36,568 nucleotides of DNA, taken from positions 1-36,568 of the forward strand of contig JAMNZA010000042.1 in NCBI GenBank assembly GCA_023622545.1, in the 5' to 3' direction. The notes under the pieces were generated by a model, which was given only the letters and a program-made list of their open reading frames with translations, searched no databases and had not been told where the DNA came from. A program made the translations under genes and the position numbers. Within the stretch, counting starts at the first letter, position 1. Each line of letters opens with the position of its first letter. Source of the stretch: Methanobacteriota archaeon (GTDB lineage: Archaea > Methanobacteriota_B > Thermococci > Methanofastidiosales > Methanofastidiosaceae). Below, in pieces: positions 24,346 through 33,192 of this stretch.

Positions 24346-25407
24346 TTAACGATAGTTAAAATAGTGGAAATCCATTTCCCTTTGCTCCATGAGTTTGGAT
24401 AGCTCCCCGGTAAAGAATAGCGGCCTTGTCTTAAGGTCAATTGGATTTTGGCAAGAGTTTAAAAACATCGCTATCTTAAATTCCCTCTTCAATGTTTCTA
24501 TCTTCTCAACAAGCGCATCAACATTCTCTTCAACGGCAGGTTTTAGAAATGGAAGGGCTATGCCGCATGCAGAGGCGCCCAATGCAATGCACTTTGCTAT
24601 ATCAAATCCTGTCCTAACGCCGCCTGAGCCTATGATAGTCCTTATCCCAGCAACCTTGCACTCAGCAATTGATAGGGGTGTCGGTATGCCCCAGTTCCAG
24701 AGCCTCTTCACAGTTTCCTTATGTTGATTTGCCCTATAATATTCAACAGCGCTCCAACTTGTCCCGCCTAACCCCGCGACATCAACACCATCAAGAAATG
24801 TCAGATGTTCTGCAACCTCTCTCGATATACCTGCACCAGTTTCCTTAGCTATCAATGGGAATGGAAGTTTTTCTTTAAGTTTCTTCAATATTGAAAGGCC
24901 ATTTTTGAAGGATAGATCACCTTCAGGTTGTGAAACTTCCTGAAGGCTATTAAGATGGACGGCAAGCATATCAGCCTTGATCTCATTTACAGCAAACATC
25001 GCCTCTTTTTCAGTGTAACCCTTAACAAACTGCGGGAGACCAATATTGCCTATAAGAAGTATATCTTTGGCATATTTTCTAATATCATAAGTGTGAGTAA
25101 GTGAAGGATCTTCGATCATTGCCCGTTGGCTTCCAAGACCCATCCCTATTTCAGTCTTCTGGCATGCCTTTGCTATTGCCTTGTTTATCTTTAATGCCTC
25201 TTCGGTGCCGCCTGTCATGGCAGAAATAAATAATGGAAAAGAAAGGCGTTTGCCAAAGATCTTTACTTCAGTTTCTATGTCGTCAAAGTTTACCTCAGGA
25301 AGTGCAGAGTGCAAAAATGAGATATCTTCTAGATAGTTGTGCTTCGATTGGACGTCCTCTTCTAGACATATCTTAATATGTTCGAACTTCCTTCTTTCCG
25401 TTGTCAC
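24346..25407 (-). CDS. fni: Type 2 isopentenyl-diphosphate delta-isomerase
   Basis: 353 residues, standard length. The FMN-dependent enzyme interconverts IPP and DMAPP, the first committed step for archaeal isoprenoid lipids. Seen: SAMTGGT at 62-68, GMGLGSQRAM near 88-97, HLNSLQE at 151-157 (catalytic/substrate residues), AKETGAGIS near 188-196, GLGGTSW and the FMN phosphate-binding GSGGVRTG and ALGAS segments. The 5' end overlaps the upstream CcdA-fusion gene by 35 nt, an unusually long overlap that implies coupled translation; there is no functional link I can see. A later non-ATG start cannot be excluded. Confidence 0.92.
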   Translation of the reverse strand: MTTERRKFEHIKICLEEDVQSKHNYLEDISFLHSALPEVNFDDIETEVKIFGKRLSFPLFISAMTGGTEEALKINKAIAKACQKTEIGMGLGSQRAMIEDPSLTHTYDIRKYAKDILLIGNIGLPQFVKGYTEKEAMFAVNEIKADMLAVHLNSLQEVSQPEGDLSFKNGLSILKKLKEKLPFPLIAKETGAGISREVAEHLTFLDGVDVAGLGGTSWSAVEYYRANQHKETVKRLWNWGIPTPLSIAECKVAGIRTIIGSGGVRTGFDIAKCIALGASACGIALPFLKPAVEENVDALVEKIETLKREFKIAMFLNSCQNPIDLKTRPLFFTGELSKLMEQREMDFHYFNYR

Positions 25408-26878
25408 CTTTATCTACCTTCTTCCATTTACCATAGGCAAACCCTACAATAAACATTGTTATTGCATAGGAGATTATAGTATATAAAATGTATTCTGTGG
25501 TGACAGTTTCAACTACATCAAACCCTTGAAGGATGAGCCAGAACGAGATTATTATTACTACAGCGCCAAGTACAACCCATCCAATAAACCTAACAGTTGG
25601 ATTCCATCTCATGTCCCTTGCAACATTCTTCGTAAATGCCCCGACTATCCCTATGGCAACAAACGGTATTAGAACACCTAGCCCATAGAAAGTGACCTTT
25701 AGAAAAGCTGAAGCGTTTGAGCCTGTTATGGCCTCATCTATAAGTAATGGTAGGATTATTGCTGCGCATGGCAGTTTGATAACAGAGAATATCATACCAA
25801 GAGCAAATACACCTAGCAGTCCGTAGGACAGAGCAAGTTTGTGGGTCATCTTCTGTGCAAAGAACTTAGTTGTTATCGGGAGCTCGACAAGATCAAGCCC
25901 GCTGTTGATGAGATTTAATCCAAGGACAAATGTTATTATTGCCCCAAATAAGGATATCAAATACTTGTAGGCATCTGGTATTGCTTGGCCAAGCTTTAGG
26001 AACATGATGGCAACAAGAACATAAGATGCTGTTATACCAAGACCAAAGAATATTGATTTTAATAATATCATGATTGATTTCTTGCTTGTACCGGCAGTGT
26101 ATGCAATGATAAACGAGAGAACTGCCAAAAGACAAGGTGAGAAGCTAGAGAAGAATCCTGCACCAAGGGCACCAAGCATCGTGATAGTGCTTACTCCGCC
26201 ATTTCCTTGAGGCTTTCCAGAAAGACAACCCTCAATTGCACTCTGCATCTTTGGGTCTACCTGGTCAGTTCCTTCAAGCTTCGTTTCCCCACATACAATG
26301 ACCGCAGGGACAATCTTAAATCCGGCCTCGGAGAACTCTTTATACCCTGCAAGTGAGAAAACATCAACTTCAACAACAGAGATGTTGTAATCCTTTTCAT
26401 CTATCAGGCTGTACATCTTAGCCTTTGAAGCGGCACACTTCTCGCAGCCTTCCTCGTAGAAGAATCTAATCTGTTTTGAGCTAGTACTTGGAGCAACAAC
26501 AGGCTCTTCAGGAGTTGTTGTGGGATCAAGTATTGAGTCAAAGACTGCCCTAAGGGAGGCCTCGTCAAGCTGGCTTATTCCCTCAAGCTTTATTGTGCCG
26601 TTTACTACCATGGCAGGGGTAATGCTAAATCCAAGATCCTTAAACTCCTTGTACCCTGCTGATGTAAAAGTTTCTATTTCAGTGATATTGAGCTTTCCGC
26701 TGTAATCACCTGCGGCAAGTGCATCTAGTGTAACTTTTACCGCGGCGCACTTCTCGCAGCCCTCAGTCTTGAAGAACCTGATGTCTATCTTTTCTTCTTC
26801 TGAGGACACAGCTAAAGCCCCAAATAAACTAATGATTAAAAGTGATAATAATGCTATATTAACTAATTTTTTACTCAT
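25373..26878 (-). CDS. Membrane thiol-disulfide protein: two thioredoxin-like domains fused to CcdA/DsbD domain
   Basis: 501 residues. Signal peptide or anchor 1-25, then two repeated thioredoxin/glutaredoxin-like domains: first about 31-118 with C41-E-K-C44, second about 136-218 with C145-E-K-C148. Both carry cis-proline segments (TPAMVV, VPAVIV). Residues about 232-490 form a CcdA/DsbD-type membrane domain with its two hallmark cysteines, C249 in FSPC and C371 in LPC, which relay electrons across the membrane. The likely job is carrying reducing power from cytoplasmic thioredoxin to envelope proteins. Domain order differs from bacterial DsbD, where the DsbD-gamma thioredoxin follows the membrane part. 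TATA CTTTAAATAT at 26927-26918 and AGGGAG before the ATG. Confidence 0.85.
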   Translation of the reverse strand: MSKKLVNIALLSLLIISLFGALAVSSEEEKIDIRFFKTEGCEKCAAVKVTLDALAAGDYSGKLNITEIETFTSAGYKEFKDLGFSITPAMVVNGTIKLEGISQLDEASLRAVFDSILDPTTTPEEPVVAPSTSSKQIRFFYEEGCEKCAASKAKMYSLIDEKDYNISVVEVDVFSLAGYKEFSEAGFKIVPAVIVCGETKLEGTDQVDPKMQSAIEGCLSGKPQGNGGVSTITMLGALGAGFFSSFSPCLLAVLSFIIAYTAGTSKKSIMILLKSIFFGLGITASYVLVAIMFLKLGQAIPDAYKYLISLFGAIITFVLGLNLINSGLDLVELPITTKFFAQKMTHKLALSYGLLGVFALGMIFSVIKLPCAAIILPLLIDEAITGSNASAFLKVTFYGLGVLIPFVAIGIVGAFTKNVARDMRWNPTVRFIGWVVLGAVVIIISFWLILQGFDVVETVTTEYILYTIISYAITMFIVGFAYGKWKKVDKGDNGKKEVRTY

Positions 26879-26917
26879 AATACTCCCTTTTGGCCGTAAA
26901 ATGAGATAATAAAAATC

Positions 26918-26927
26918 ATATTTAAAG
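26918..26927 (-). promoter_or_regulatory. TATA box of the CcdA-fusion / fni transcript
   Basis: CTTTAAATAT on the minus strand, about 45 nt before ATG 26878. It predicts a leader of about 20 nt carrying the ribosome site AAGGGAG. Confidence 0.45.
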
Positions 26928-26973
26928 ATAATGGTTATTTATTCTAGGTTTTTAAGAGTATTTTTACAAAAAA

Positions 26974-27933
26974 TCAGTATAAGTGGCAGGCAACAAAGTG
27001 ATTTTTCCCAACTTCGATAAGCTCTGGCTCCTTAGTTTCACAGATCTTTCCTATCTTCTTGAAGCATCTTTCATGGAACCTGCACCCGCTTGGCGGATTA
27101 ATCGGGCTAGGGACATCCCCTTCTAGTATGATATGCTTTTGTCTTATCTTTGGATTCACGCTAGGCACAGCAGAAAGCAATGCTTCAGTGTATGGGTGTT
27201 TTGGATTTTTGAAGAGGGCCTTTTTTGGGGCAATCTCAACTATCTTCCCAACATACATAACCCCCACTCTATCGCAGATATGCTTTATCACACTAAGGTC
27301 ATGAGTGATGAAGAGGTATGTGAACCCGAACTCCTTCTGCAGATCCTGCATCAAGTTTAGTATCTGCGCCTGTATTGATACATCTAAAGCAGAAACAGGT
27401 TCATCGGCAACGACAAACTCTGGATTCAACGCCAGTGTTCGTGCTATCCCTATCCTCTGCCTCTGACCGCCTGAAAACTCGTGAGGGTATCTGTTCATCT
27501 GTTCGGAAGTTAGCCCAACCTTTTCCATTATTTCTTTGATCTGCTCATGCCTCTCAGACTTGGGGTAAAGGTTGTGGATCTCCATTGGCTCAGATATAAT
27601 GCTGCCAACAGTCATCCTAGGGTCAAGTGATCCGAATGGGTCCTGGTAAACTATACCCATCTTTGTCCTGTAACTCCTCATCTCTCTTCTTCCAAGGTGA
27701 GTAATATCTTCCCCTCTAAAGAGTATCTTCCCACTATCAGGCTCATATATCTTTAAAACAGTCTTGCCACAGGTAGTCTTCCCGCAGCCGCTTTCACCGA
27801 CAAGGCCAAGGATCTCCCCCTCCATTATCTTAAATGAGACATTATCAACAGCTTTCACAACACAAGATTTCTGTAGAAACTCTGCCTTTGTATTGAAGTA
27901 TTTCTTAAGTTCAATGACCTCTAGGATTTCCAT
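26974..27933 (-). CDS. dppF: Peptide ABC transporter ATP-binding protein (DppF/OppF)
   Basis: 319 residues. One of two ATPases powering oligopeptide import. Walker A GESGCGKTT, Q-loop YQDPFGSLDP, signature FSGGQRQRIGIAR, Walker B VADEPVSALD, switch H in ITHDLS, and the C-terminal oligo_HPY Cys motif PSGCRFHERC are all present. I use ATG 27933 because it has GGAGGAG at a good distance; the longer frame from 27954 begins inside dppD without one. It overlaps the dppD end by 13 nt. Last gene of the operon. Confidence 0.9.
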   Translation of the reverse strand: MEILEVIELKKYFNTKAEFLQKSCVVKAVDNVSFKIMEGEILGLVGESGCGKTTCGKTVLKIYEPDSGKILFRGEDITHLGRREMRSYRTKMGIVYQDPFGSLDPRMTVGSIISEPMEIHNLYPKSERHEQIKEIMEKVGLTSEQMNRYPHEFSGGQRQRIGIARTLALNPEFVVADEPVSALDVSIQAQILNLMQDLQKEFGFTYLFITHDLSVIKHICDRVGVMYVGKIVEIAPKKALFKNPKHPYTEALLSAVPSVNPKIRQKHIILEGDVPSPINPPSGCRFHERCFKKIGKICETKEPELIEVGKNHFVACHLY

Positions 27934-28904
27934 GGTAGCTCCTCCAAATAGCATCTTGACAGGTGGCCGTTTTCTTTCTTTTCCAAAGGCGGCTCAGCTG
28001 TTCTACATATATCCATAACATATCGGCATCTTGGGTAAAACTTACACCCTTTCGGGAGATCAATAAGATTAGGGACATTGCCCTTAATTATCTGTAATCT
28101 TTTTTTATCAACATCAAGCCTTGGAATTGCATTGTTGAGGCCAACAGTATATGGGTGCAAAGGATTTTCAAAGATATTTTCTACGCTCCCTTGCTCAACA
28201 ATTTTCCCTGCATACATCACGGCAACATTTTTGCAGGTTTCAGCAACTACACCGAGGTCATGGGTAATAAGAAGGACAGCAGTTGAAAAATCATCCTTTA
28301 GATCTTCGATTAGCCTAAGTATCTGCGCCTGTATTGTGACGTCAAGAGCAGTTGTGGGTTCATCTGCTATCAGTAACTTTGGATTGCATGAAAGTGCCAT
28401 TGCTATCATTGCCCGCTGCCGCATGCCGCCTGAGAGCTGGTGAGGATACTCTTTGATTCTTTTTTCTGCCTCAGGTATCCCGACTACCTTTAGCATCTCT
28501 ATTGACTTCTTCATTGCTTCCTTTCTGTCGAGATTCTGGTGTAGCATTAGAACCTCTATTAGCTCATCACCAATCGTGAACAACGGGTCAAGAGAAGTCA
28601 TCGGCTCCTGGAATATCATCGATATGTCTTTTCCCCTTATCTTCTGCATTTCTCTCTCAGATTTATTGACGAGATCCTCTCCTTCGAGAAGAATACTGCC
28701 GCCTACTATTTTTCCAGGTGGATTTGGGATTAATCTTATGATGGAAAGAGCTGTGATCGACTTACCGCATCCGCTTTCACCGACAAGGCCAAAAGACTCC
28801 TTTTTATCGACAGAAAAACTAACACCATCTACGGCCTTCACAACACCATCATCAGTAAAGAAATGGGTCTTAAGATCTGAAACTTCCAGTAGAGGCTTTG
28901 TCAT
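27921..28904 (-). CDS. dppD: Peptide ABC transporter ATP-binding protein (DppD/OppD)
   Basis: 327 residues. Walker A GESGCGKSI, Q-loop FQEPMTSLDP, signature LSGGMRQRAMIA, Walker B IADEPTTALD, H-switch ITHDLG and the C-terminal PKGCKFYPRC motif of the oligo_HPY region. It pairs with DppF beneath the DppB/DppC channel. ATG 28904 follows AAGGAGG and overlaps the dppC stop (ATGA). The substrate cannot be told from the ATPases. Confidence 0.9.
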   Translation of the reverse strand: MTKPLLEVSDLKTHFFTDDGVVKAVDGVSFSVDKKESFGLVGESGCGKSITALSIIRLIPNPPGKIVGGSILLEGEDLVNKSEREMQKIRGKDISMIFQEPMTSLDPLFTIGDELIEVLMLHQNLDRKEAMKKSIEMLKVVGIPEAEKRIKEYPHQLSGGMRQRAMIAMALSCNPKLLIADEPTTALDVTIQAQILRLIEDLKDDFSTAVLLITHDLGVVAETCKNVAVMYAGKIVEQGSVENIFENPLHPYTVGLNNAIPRLDVDKKRLQIIKGNVPNLIDLPKGCKFYPRCRYVMDICRTAEPPLEKKENGHLSRCYLEELPWKS

Positions 28905-29806
28905 ATCTTTGTACCTCCTTTGAGCCTTGGATCAAGCGCATCCCTCAACCCATCACCTAACATGTTTAGAGAGATCACTGAGATAAGAATTGCAATACCT
29001 GGAAACGTTGCAGCCCACCATGCGCCTGTGACTAGGTATTTTCTTGCAATAGAAAGTGAAAGGCCCCACTCAGGGGAAGGTGGCTGTGCACCGACGCCAA
29101 GGAAACCAAGAGCAGCAGCATCAAGTATTGCAGTTGCTAGCATAAGGGTTGAGTATACAATAAGAGGAGCTAGGGAGTTTGGAAGCACATGTTTGAATAC
29201 TATCCGCCAATCTGAAGCGCCAAGAGAGTGCTCTGCTTCAATGTACTCCATCTCCTTTATTGACAAGACTGCACTTCTTATTATCCTAGCCATCTGAGGA
29301 GTGTAGACTATACCTATGGCAAGCATTGCCTTGTCTATGCCCCTTCCTAGTGTCCCTGCAACTACAAGTGCGAGCAAAAGTGCAGGATAGGCAAAAAGTA
29401 TATCCGCTATCCTCATAAGAGCGCTATCAATTATTCCGCCTTTGTAGCCGGCGGTGAGCCCTAACAATGTTCCAGCGACCAATGCGAATGCAAGAGCAAC
29501 AAATCCAACGCTAAGTGTTACTCTTCCACCATAAAGTAAACGCGAAAGTATGTCCCTGCCTAGATTGTCTGTGCCTAGAGGGTATCCTGCAATGCCGTCC
29601 TTGGACCAGAACCCAGGCTTTAATCCACGGTCAAGGTCGACATCATCAGGTGCATGAGGGGCAAATATAGGGGCGCCTATGCAGAGTATAAATATAACAA
29701 TAAGCATGCCTAGGCCTACCATTGCAGTCCTGTTCTTCCTAAGCTGCTTTAGTGTAATCTCTGTCCTTGTCCTCTGCTTTACTTCGATTGGATTTTCGTT
29801 ATCCAT
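28901..29806 (-). CDS. dppC: Peptide ABC transporter permease (DppC/OppC)
   Basis: About 301 residues, six predicted membrane helices. An N-terminal cytoplasmic segment (KQRTRTEITLKQLRKNR) is followed by the first helix and the OppC-type extracellular loop with PLGTDNLGRDILSRLLYGGR. The EAA-like motif AEHSLGASDWRIVFKHVLPN contacts the ATPases. I chose ATG 29806, with TGAGGG just upstream; ATG 29818 (four residues longer) would overlap dppB by 11 nt and lacks a ribosome site. Confidence 0.88.
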   Translation of the reverse strand: MDNENPIEVKQRTRTEITLKQLRKNRTAMVGLGMLIVIFILCIGAPIFAPHAPDDVDLDRGLKPGFWSKDGIAGYPLGTDNLGRDILSRLLYGGRVTLSVGFVALAFALVAGTLLGLTAGYKGGIIDSALMRIADILFAYPALLLALVVAGTLGRGIDKAMLAIGIVYTPQMARIIRSAVLSIKEMEYIEAEHSLGASDWRIVFKHVLPNSLAPLIVYSTLMLATAILDAAALGFLGVGAQPPSPEWGLSLSIARKYLVTGAWWAATFPGIAILISVISLNMLGDGLRDALDPRLKGGTKI

Positions 29807-29807
29807 C

Positions 29808-30815
29808 TTATCCCTCATACTTTATTCTTGGATCAATATAGACATAGATGATGTCTGTTATCAGATTAACAACAACAAACAAAGTAGCAAAAAATAATGT
29901 GAAACCCTGAACCACAGGATAATCATAGGCGAGTATTGCATCAGCAATGTATTTCCCAAGCCCAGGAAGGGTAAATATAGTTTCAGTAAGAACTGCCCCT
30001 CCCATAAGCATACCTAGCTCCATACCTATGACTGTGACTATAGGTATCAAGGCGTTTTTCACTGCGTGCTTATAGATAACTGAACGCTCAGATAATCCCT
30101 TCGCCCTCTCAGTCCTGATAAAATCCTGCCTCAGTACTTCGAGCATAGAAGAGCGTGTCATCCTAGCAACAGTCGCCATGGGTATTGTCGCAAGGGCAAA
30201 CCCAGGAAGGATGAGGTGCTTTAGGCTATCGACAAATGCTGGCCAGTTCAGTGTCAGTATGCTATCAAGGACATACATGCCCGTTATCCGCTCTAGCATT
30301 ATGCCGGTAGTCAGCCTCCCACCAACGGGAGTAAGCCCCAGCTGCAGGCTGAATATGTATATCAACATAAGGCCAAGCCAAAACACAGGCATCGATACCC
30401 CAAAAAGGGCACCAATCATGACGCCATAATCTGCTATGGAATACTGTTTGACTGCAGATATGACGCCTGCAAGAATTCCAATAATAGAAGCTATGACTAT
30501 TGCAAAAAGTGTAAGCTCAAGAGTCATGGGTAACCTTTCCAATATCTCGTTTATCACAAGATCTCTTGATTCTATTGACCGCCCAAGATCCCCTTGCAAA
30601 GCCATCCTTAGCCAGTAAAAGTACTGGACATATATCGGATCGTTAAGATGATACTTTTCCCTGATATTCTCTAAAACTTGTGGAGATGCATGCTCACCTG
30701 CAAGATGGACAGCCGGATCCCCCGGGGCGAGCCTAACTAAACTGAATGTGATTATTGAAACCCCAATTAATACTATGACTAATAATCCTAATCTTTTCAA
30801 TATGTATTCTTTCAT
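29808..30815 (-). CDS. dppB: Peptide ABC transporter permease (DppB/OppB)
   Basis: 335 residues. Typical OppB start (YILKRLGLLVIVLIGVSIITFSLVRLAPGDP), PVFWLGLMLIYIFS, the EAA-like segment RTERAKGLSERSVIYKHAVKNALIP and the GLGKYIADAILAYDYPVVQG motif. About six membrane helices. AGAGGG precedes the ATG by 6 nt. It is 31 nt downstream of dppA, the gap being A+T-rich and able to attenuate transcription after the abundant binding protein. Confidence 0.9.
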   Translation of the reverse strand: MKEYILKRLGLLVIVLIGVSIITFSLVRLAPGDPAVHLAGEHASPQVLENIREKYHLNDPIYVQYFYWLRMALQGDLGRSIESRDLVINEILERLPMTLELTLFAIVIASIIGILAGVISAVKQYSIADYGVMIGALFGVSMPVFWLGLMLIYIFSLQLGLTPVGGRLTTGIMLERITGMYVLDSILTLNWPAFVDSLKHLILPGFALATIPMATVARMTRSSMLEVLRQDFIRTERAKGLSERSVIYKHAVKNALIPIVTVIGMELGMLMGGAVLTETIFTLPGLGKYIADAILAYDYPVVQGFTLFFATLFVVVNLITDIIYVYIDPRIKYEG

Positions 30816-30846
30816 TTTAACCCTCTAAAAAAAAAGAAAAATTAAT

Positions 30847-32535
30847 TTATTTTTCTTTGTATACTGGATAGAAGAACTTCCTATCAGTTGGGTGTATGAC
30901 AAATCCCTTGACATTGCTCTTAAAGGCGAGGTTCTGGTCTGCATGTGCAATAAAGACATGTGTACCTTCGTCAACAATCATCTTGTTTGCTAGCCTGTAT
31001 AAGGTGTCTCTTTGGGTCTGGTCATATGTCAATAGGGCGTTGTTTAGAACCTTCTGTAATGGCGGATTTTTCTTAAATCCGTAGTTACCAGCGCTACCAA
31101 CTGTACACACGTGGTCGGAGTATAGAACGTTCAAGAAGTTATCTGGGTCACCGTTGTCACCGGACCAACCGAGCATAATCATCTGGGCTTTTCCGGCCTC
31201 GGCATCCTGTAGATATGTTCCCCAGTCTTCTGTGAATAACTCTACCTCTATACCAACTTTTGCTAGATCGCTCTGTATAGCCTCTGCAATTCCAGTTGGT
31301 TCTGGGAAGTATGGTCTGGATGTTGAGCCCATGTGCCATAGTGTTACCTTGAATCCCTCTTCGTACCCTGCATCTTCCAAGAGCTGCTTTGCCTTCTCAG
31401 GATCATATGGGTATCCAGTTAACTGGTCGTTGTACCCGAGTAATCCTGGTGGCATACCCTGTGTGGCAACACTTGCTGCACCCTTGTATAGATTCTTTAC
31501 TATGGTCTCTTTGTTTATTGCATATGCGATTGCCTGTCTTACCCTTATATCCTTGAAAGGCTCAAATGCGCCTGGTACAGCTACTTCTTCGCCATCGTCC
31601 CACTGGTAGTTACCATTCTTGTCGACATACCCTTCACCGCAGTTTAATGCGATGTAACCGATGTTCATACCGGCCTGGGATACTAGCTGTAGTTTTGGAT
31701 CATTCTTGATTATCTCAAGCTGTGCTGGGTCTGGGTATTCCATACCGTCAATTTCCCCTGCCTGTAAAGCCATAAGCCTTGCAGATGGGTCAGGTATTAC
31801 CCTGAATATTAGCTGGTCAAGGTAGGCTTTTCCTCCCCAGTAATCTGGGAATGCCTTTAGGGTGATGTGGTCATCCTTTACCCATTCGACAAACTCAAAT
31901 GGCCCTGTACCCACTGGATTTTTGAAATAATCGTCGCCATACTGCTTTGCAGCCTTCTCACTTACAATTGCAGCAGTGAACATGGCAAGGCTTGTCATCA
32001 TTGAGGAGTTAGGCTTACTCATATGGATTGCCACAGTGTAGTCGTCTATCTTCTCTACACTTTCAATATCGCTGAACATGTATCCCCAGTATGCCCATTC
32101 TCCCTTGTCATGATACCAGTTGTTTGGATCATACTGCCTTGCAAATGAGAATACAACATCATCAGCTGTCATTTCTCCGAAGTTCTTGTGGAATTTTACT
32201 CCCTTTCTTAGTTTGAATGTAATTGTCTTTTTGTCCTCAGAAATAGTCCACTCTGTTGCGAGTGCTGGCTTGATGCTTGTGGTGCCCTCTTCATACATGA
32301 CAAGTCCCTCATGTATGTTATCCATCCTCTGTATCGATTCCCCATCAGTAACATCGGCTGGATCGAGTCTGGCAGCATCACCGCTGGAACCAAAGACTAA
32401 AGTGCCTCCGTATTTGGAAGTTGCATCTGTTGTGCTGGGGGGCGTTGTTGTCCCTTGGTCAGCACAACCACCAAAAATAGATGATAGCATTATTACAGCT
32501 ATCATGAGTCCAAGTATCTTATTTTCTTTTTTCAT
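30847..32535 (-). CDS. dppA: Peptide-binding lipoprotein of ABC transporter (DppA/OppA)
   Basis: 562 residues, SBP family 5. Lipoprotein signal MKKENKILGL... with C24 (FGGC), then a Thr/Ser/Pro linker. The mature part shows the family signature near ATEWTISEDKKTITFKLRKGVKFH (read in two pieces), FVEWVKDDHITLKAFPDYWGG, VRQAIAYAINKE and PYDPEKAKQLLEDAGY. It captures extracellular peptides and delivers them to DppBC. I prefer ATG 32535, preceded by AAGGTGA. A GTG nine bases earlier lies within that ribosome site. First gene of the complete five-gene operon dppABCDF. A nickel or other solute cannot be excluded. Confidence 0.88.
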   Translation of the reverse strand: MKKENKILGLMIAVIMLSSIFGGCADQGTTTPPSTTDATSKYGGTLVFGSSGDAARLDPADVTDGESIQRMDNIHEGLVMYEEGTTSIKPALATEWTISEDKKTITFKLRKGVKFHKNFGEMTADDVVFSFARQYDPNNWYHDKGEWAYWGYMFSDIESVEKIDDYTVAIHMSKPNSSMMTSLAMFTAAIVSEKAAKQYGDDYFKNPVGTGPFEFVEWVKDDHITLKAFPDYWGGKAYLDQLIFRVIPDPSARLMALQAGEIDGMEYPDPAQLEIIKNDPKLQLVSQAGMNIGYIALNCGEGYVDKNGNYQWDDGEEVAVPGAFEPFKDIRVRQAIAYAINKETIVKNLYKGAASVATQGMPPGLLGYNDQLTGYPYDPEKAKQLLEDAGYEEGFKVTLWHMGSTSRPYFPEPTGIAEAIQSDLAKVGIEVELFTEDWGTYLQDAEAGKAQMIMLGWSGDNGDPDNFLNVLYSDHVCTVGSAGNYGFKKNPPLQKVLNNALLTYDQTQRDTLYRLANKMIVDEGTHVFIAHADQNLAFKSNVKGFVIHPTDRKFFYPVYKEK

Positions 32536-32647
32536 TGATTTCACCTTAGAAACTCACCACAATTAAAAGAGATTATTCTATTTAACGTTTTCCGTATTAA
32601 ATAATTCTAAAAAATTTTAATTAAAACAAAAATAAATTAAAAATAGA

Positions 32648-33178
32648 TTATGGAACTCTTGTCGTGAGGTCCTTTATCTTGGCATTTGAGCCTAATTCAT
32701 CGTATGTGTAGTAGATTGCCCCAGAATAGACCCCGCTCTTTTTTGCCTTAAGATATATGTTTAGATCAACCGTTTGACCGCCCACCATATCCCCTATGTA
32801 GAACCTGTTGCCGTTGATGGCTATTGTGGGGGCAGCGCTTACAAGATCAAAGTTCGAGTAGTAATCTTCTGATATTATCACAACTACATTTGTAGCTTTG
32901 CCATTACCGTGGTTTTTAATAGAAAGTGATATGTGATTCACACTGTCAATTGTTTCAGTATTATAAGATATCCCTGCAAGTATTAGAGGGGTGCCTGTTT
33001 GAGTAGTTGTTTCAGTGGTCGTGGTGGAAGTTTGAGATGTTTCTGTAGTAGTTGAAGTCGTCTGAGGAGAGCTTGAGGTGCTTGTAGGAACTACCTTCTG
33101 CCCGACACAACCACTAAATACAGATGATAGCAGTACTAAAGCTATCAACAATCCAAAAAACATATTTTTCTTCTTCAT
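32648..33178 (-). CDS. Lipoprotein with Ser/Thr-rich linker and CARDB-like domain
   Basis: 176 residues. Lipoprotein signal with C24 (FSGC), close in sequence to the DppA signal, then about 38 residues almost wholly Ser/Thr/Pro/Gln (27-62), a likely O-glycosylated stalk. Residues about 64-176 form a beta-rich domain resembling CARDB/COG1361-type surface domains (ISLSIKNHGNGKATNVVV, SGVYSGAIYYTYDELG). This domain is a clear paralogue of the C-terminal half of the next protein upstream. Start ATG 33178 has GGTGG and lies 14 nt after that gene, so they are co-transcribed. Function unknown; probably envelope structure. Confidence 0.7.
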   Translation of the reverse strand: MKKKNMFFGLLIALVLLSSVFSGCVGQKVVPTSTSSSPQTTSTTTETSQTSTTTTETTTQTGTPLILAGISYNTETIDSVNHISLSIKNHGNGKATNVVVIISEDYYSNFDLVSAAPTIAINGNRFYIGDMVGGQTVDLNIYLKAKKSGVYSGAIYYTYDELGSNAKIKDLTTRVP

Positions 33179-33192
33179 TTAACCACCAAAAA

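Noticed and set aside
28453-28923. 156-codon plus-strand frame
   Set aside because: Antisense to dppD, with no promoter, ribosome site or recognisable domain.
31154-31609. 151-codon plus-strand frame
   Set aside because: Antisense to dppA; the binding protein is clearly the real gene.
26974-32535. The ABC transporter as the missing malonate importer
   Set aside because: All five subunits match the peptide/nickel family, and the operon is 13 kb away on the other strand. Nothing links it to malonate.
32120-32566. 148-codon plus-strand frame
   Set aside because: Antisense to the dppA 5' end and its signal peptide region; no supporting signals.
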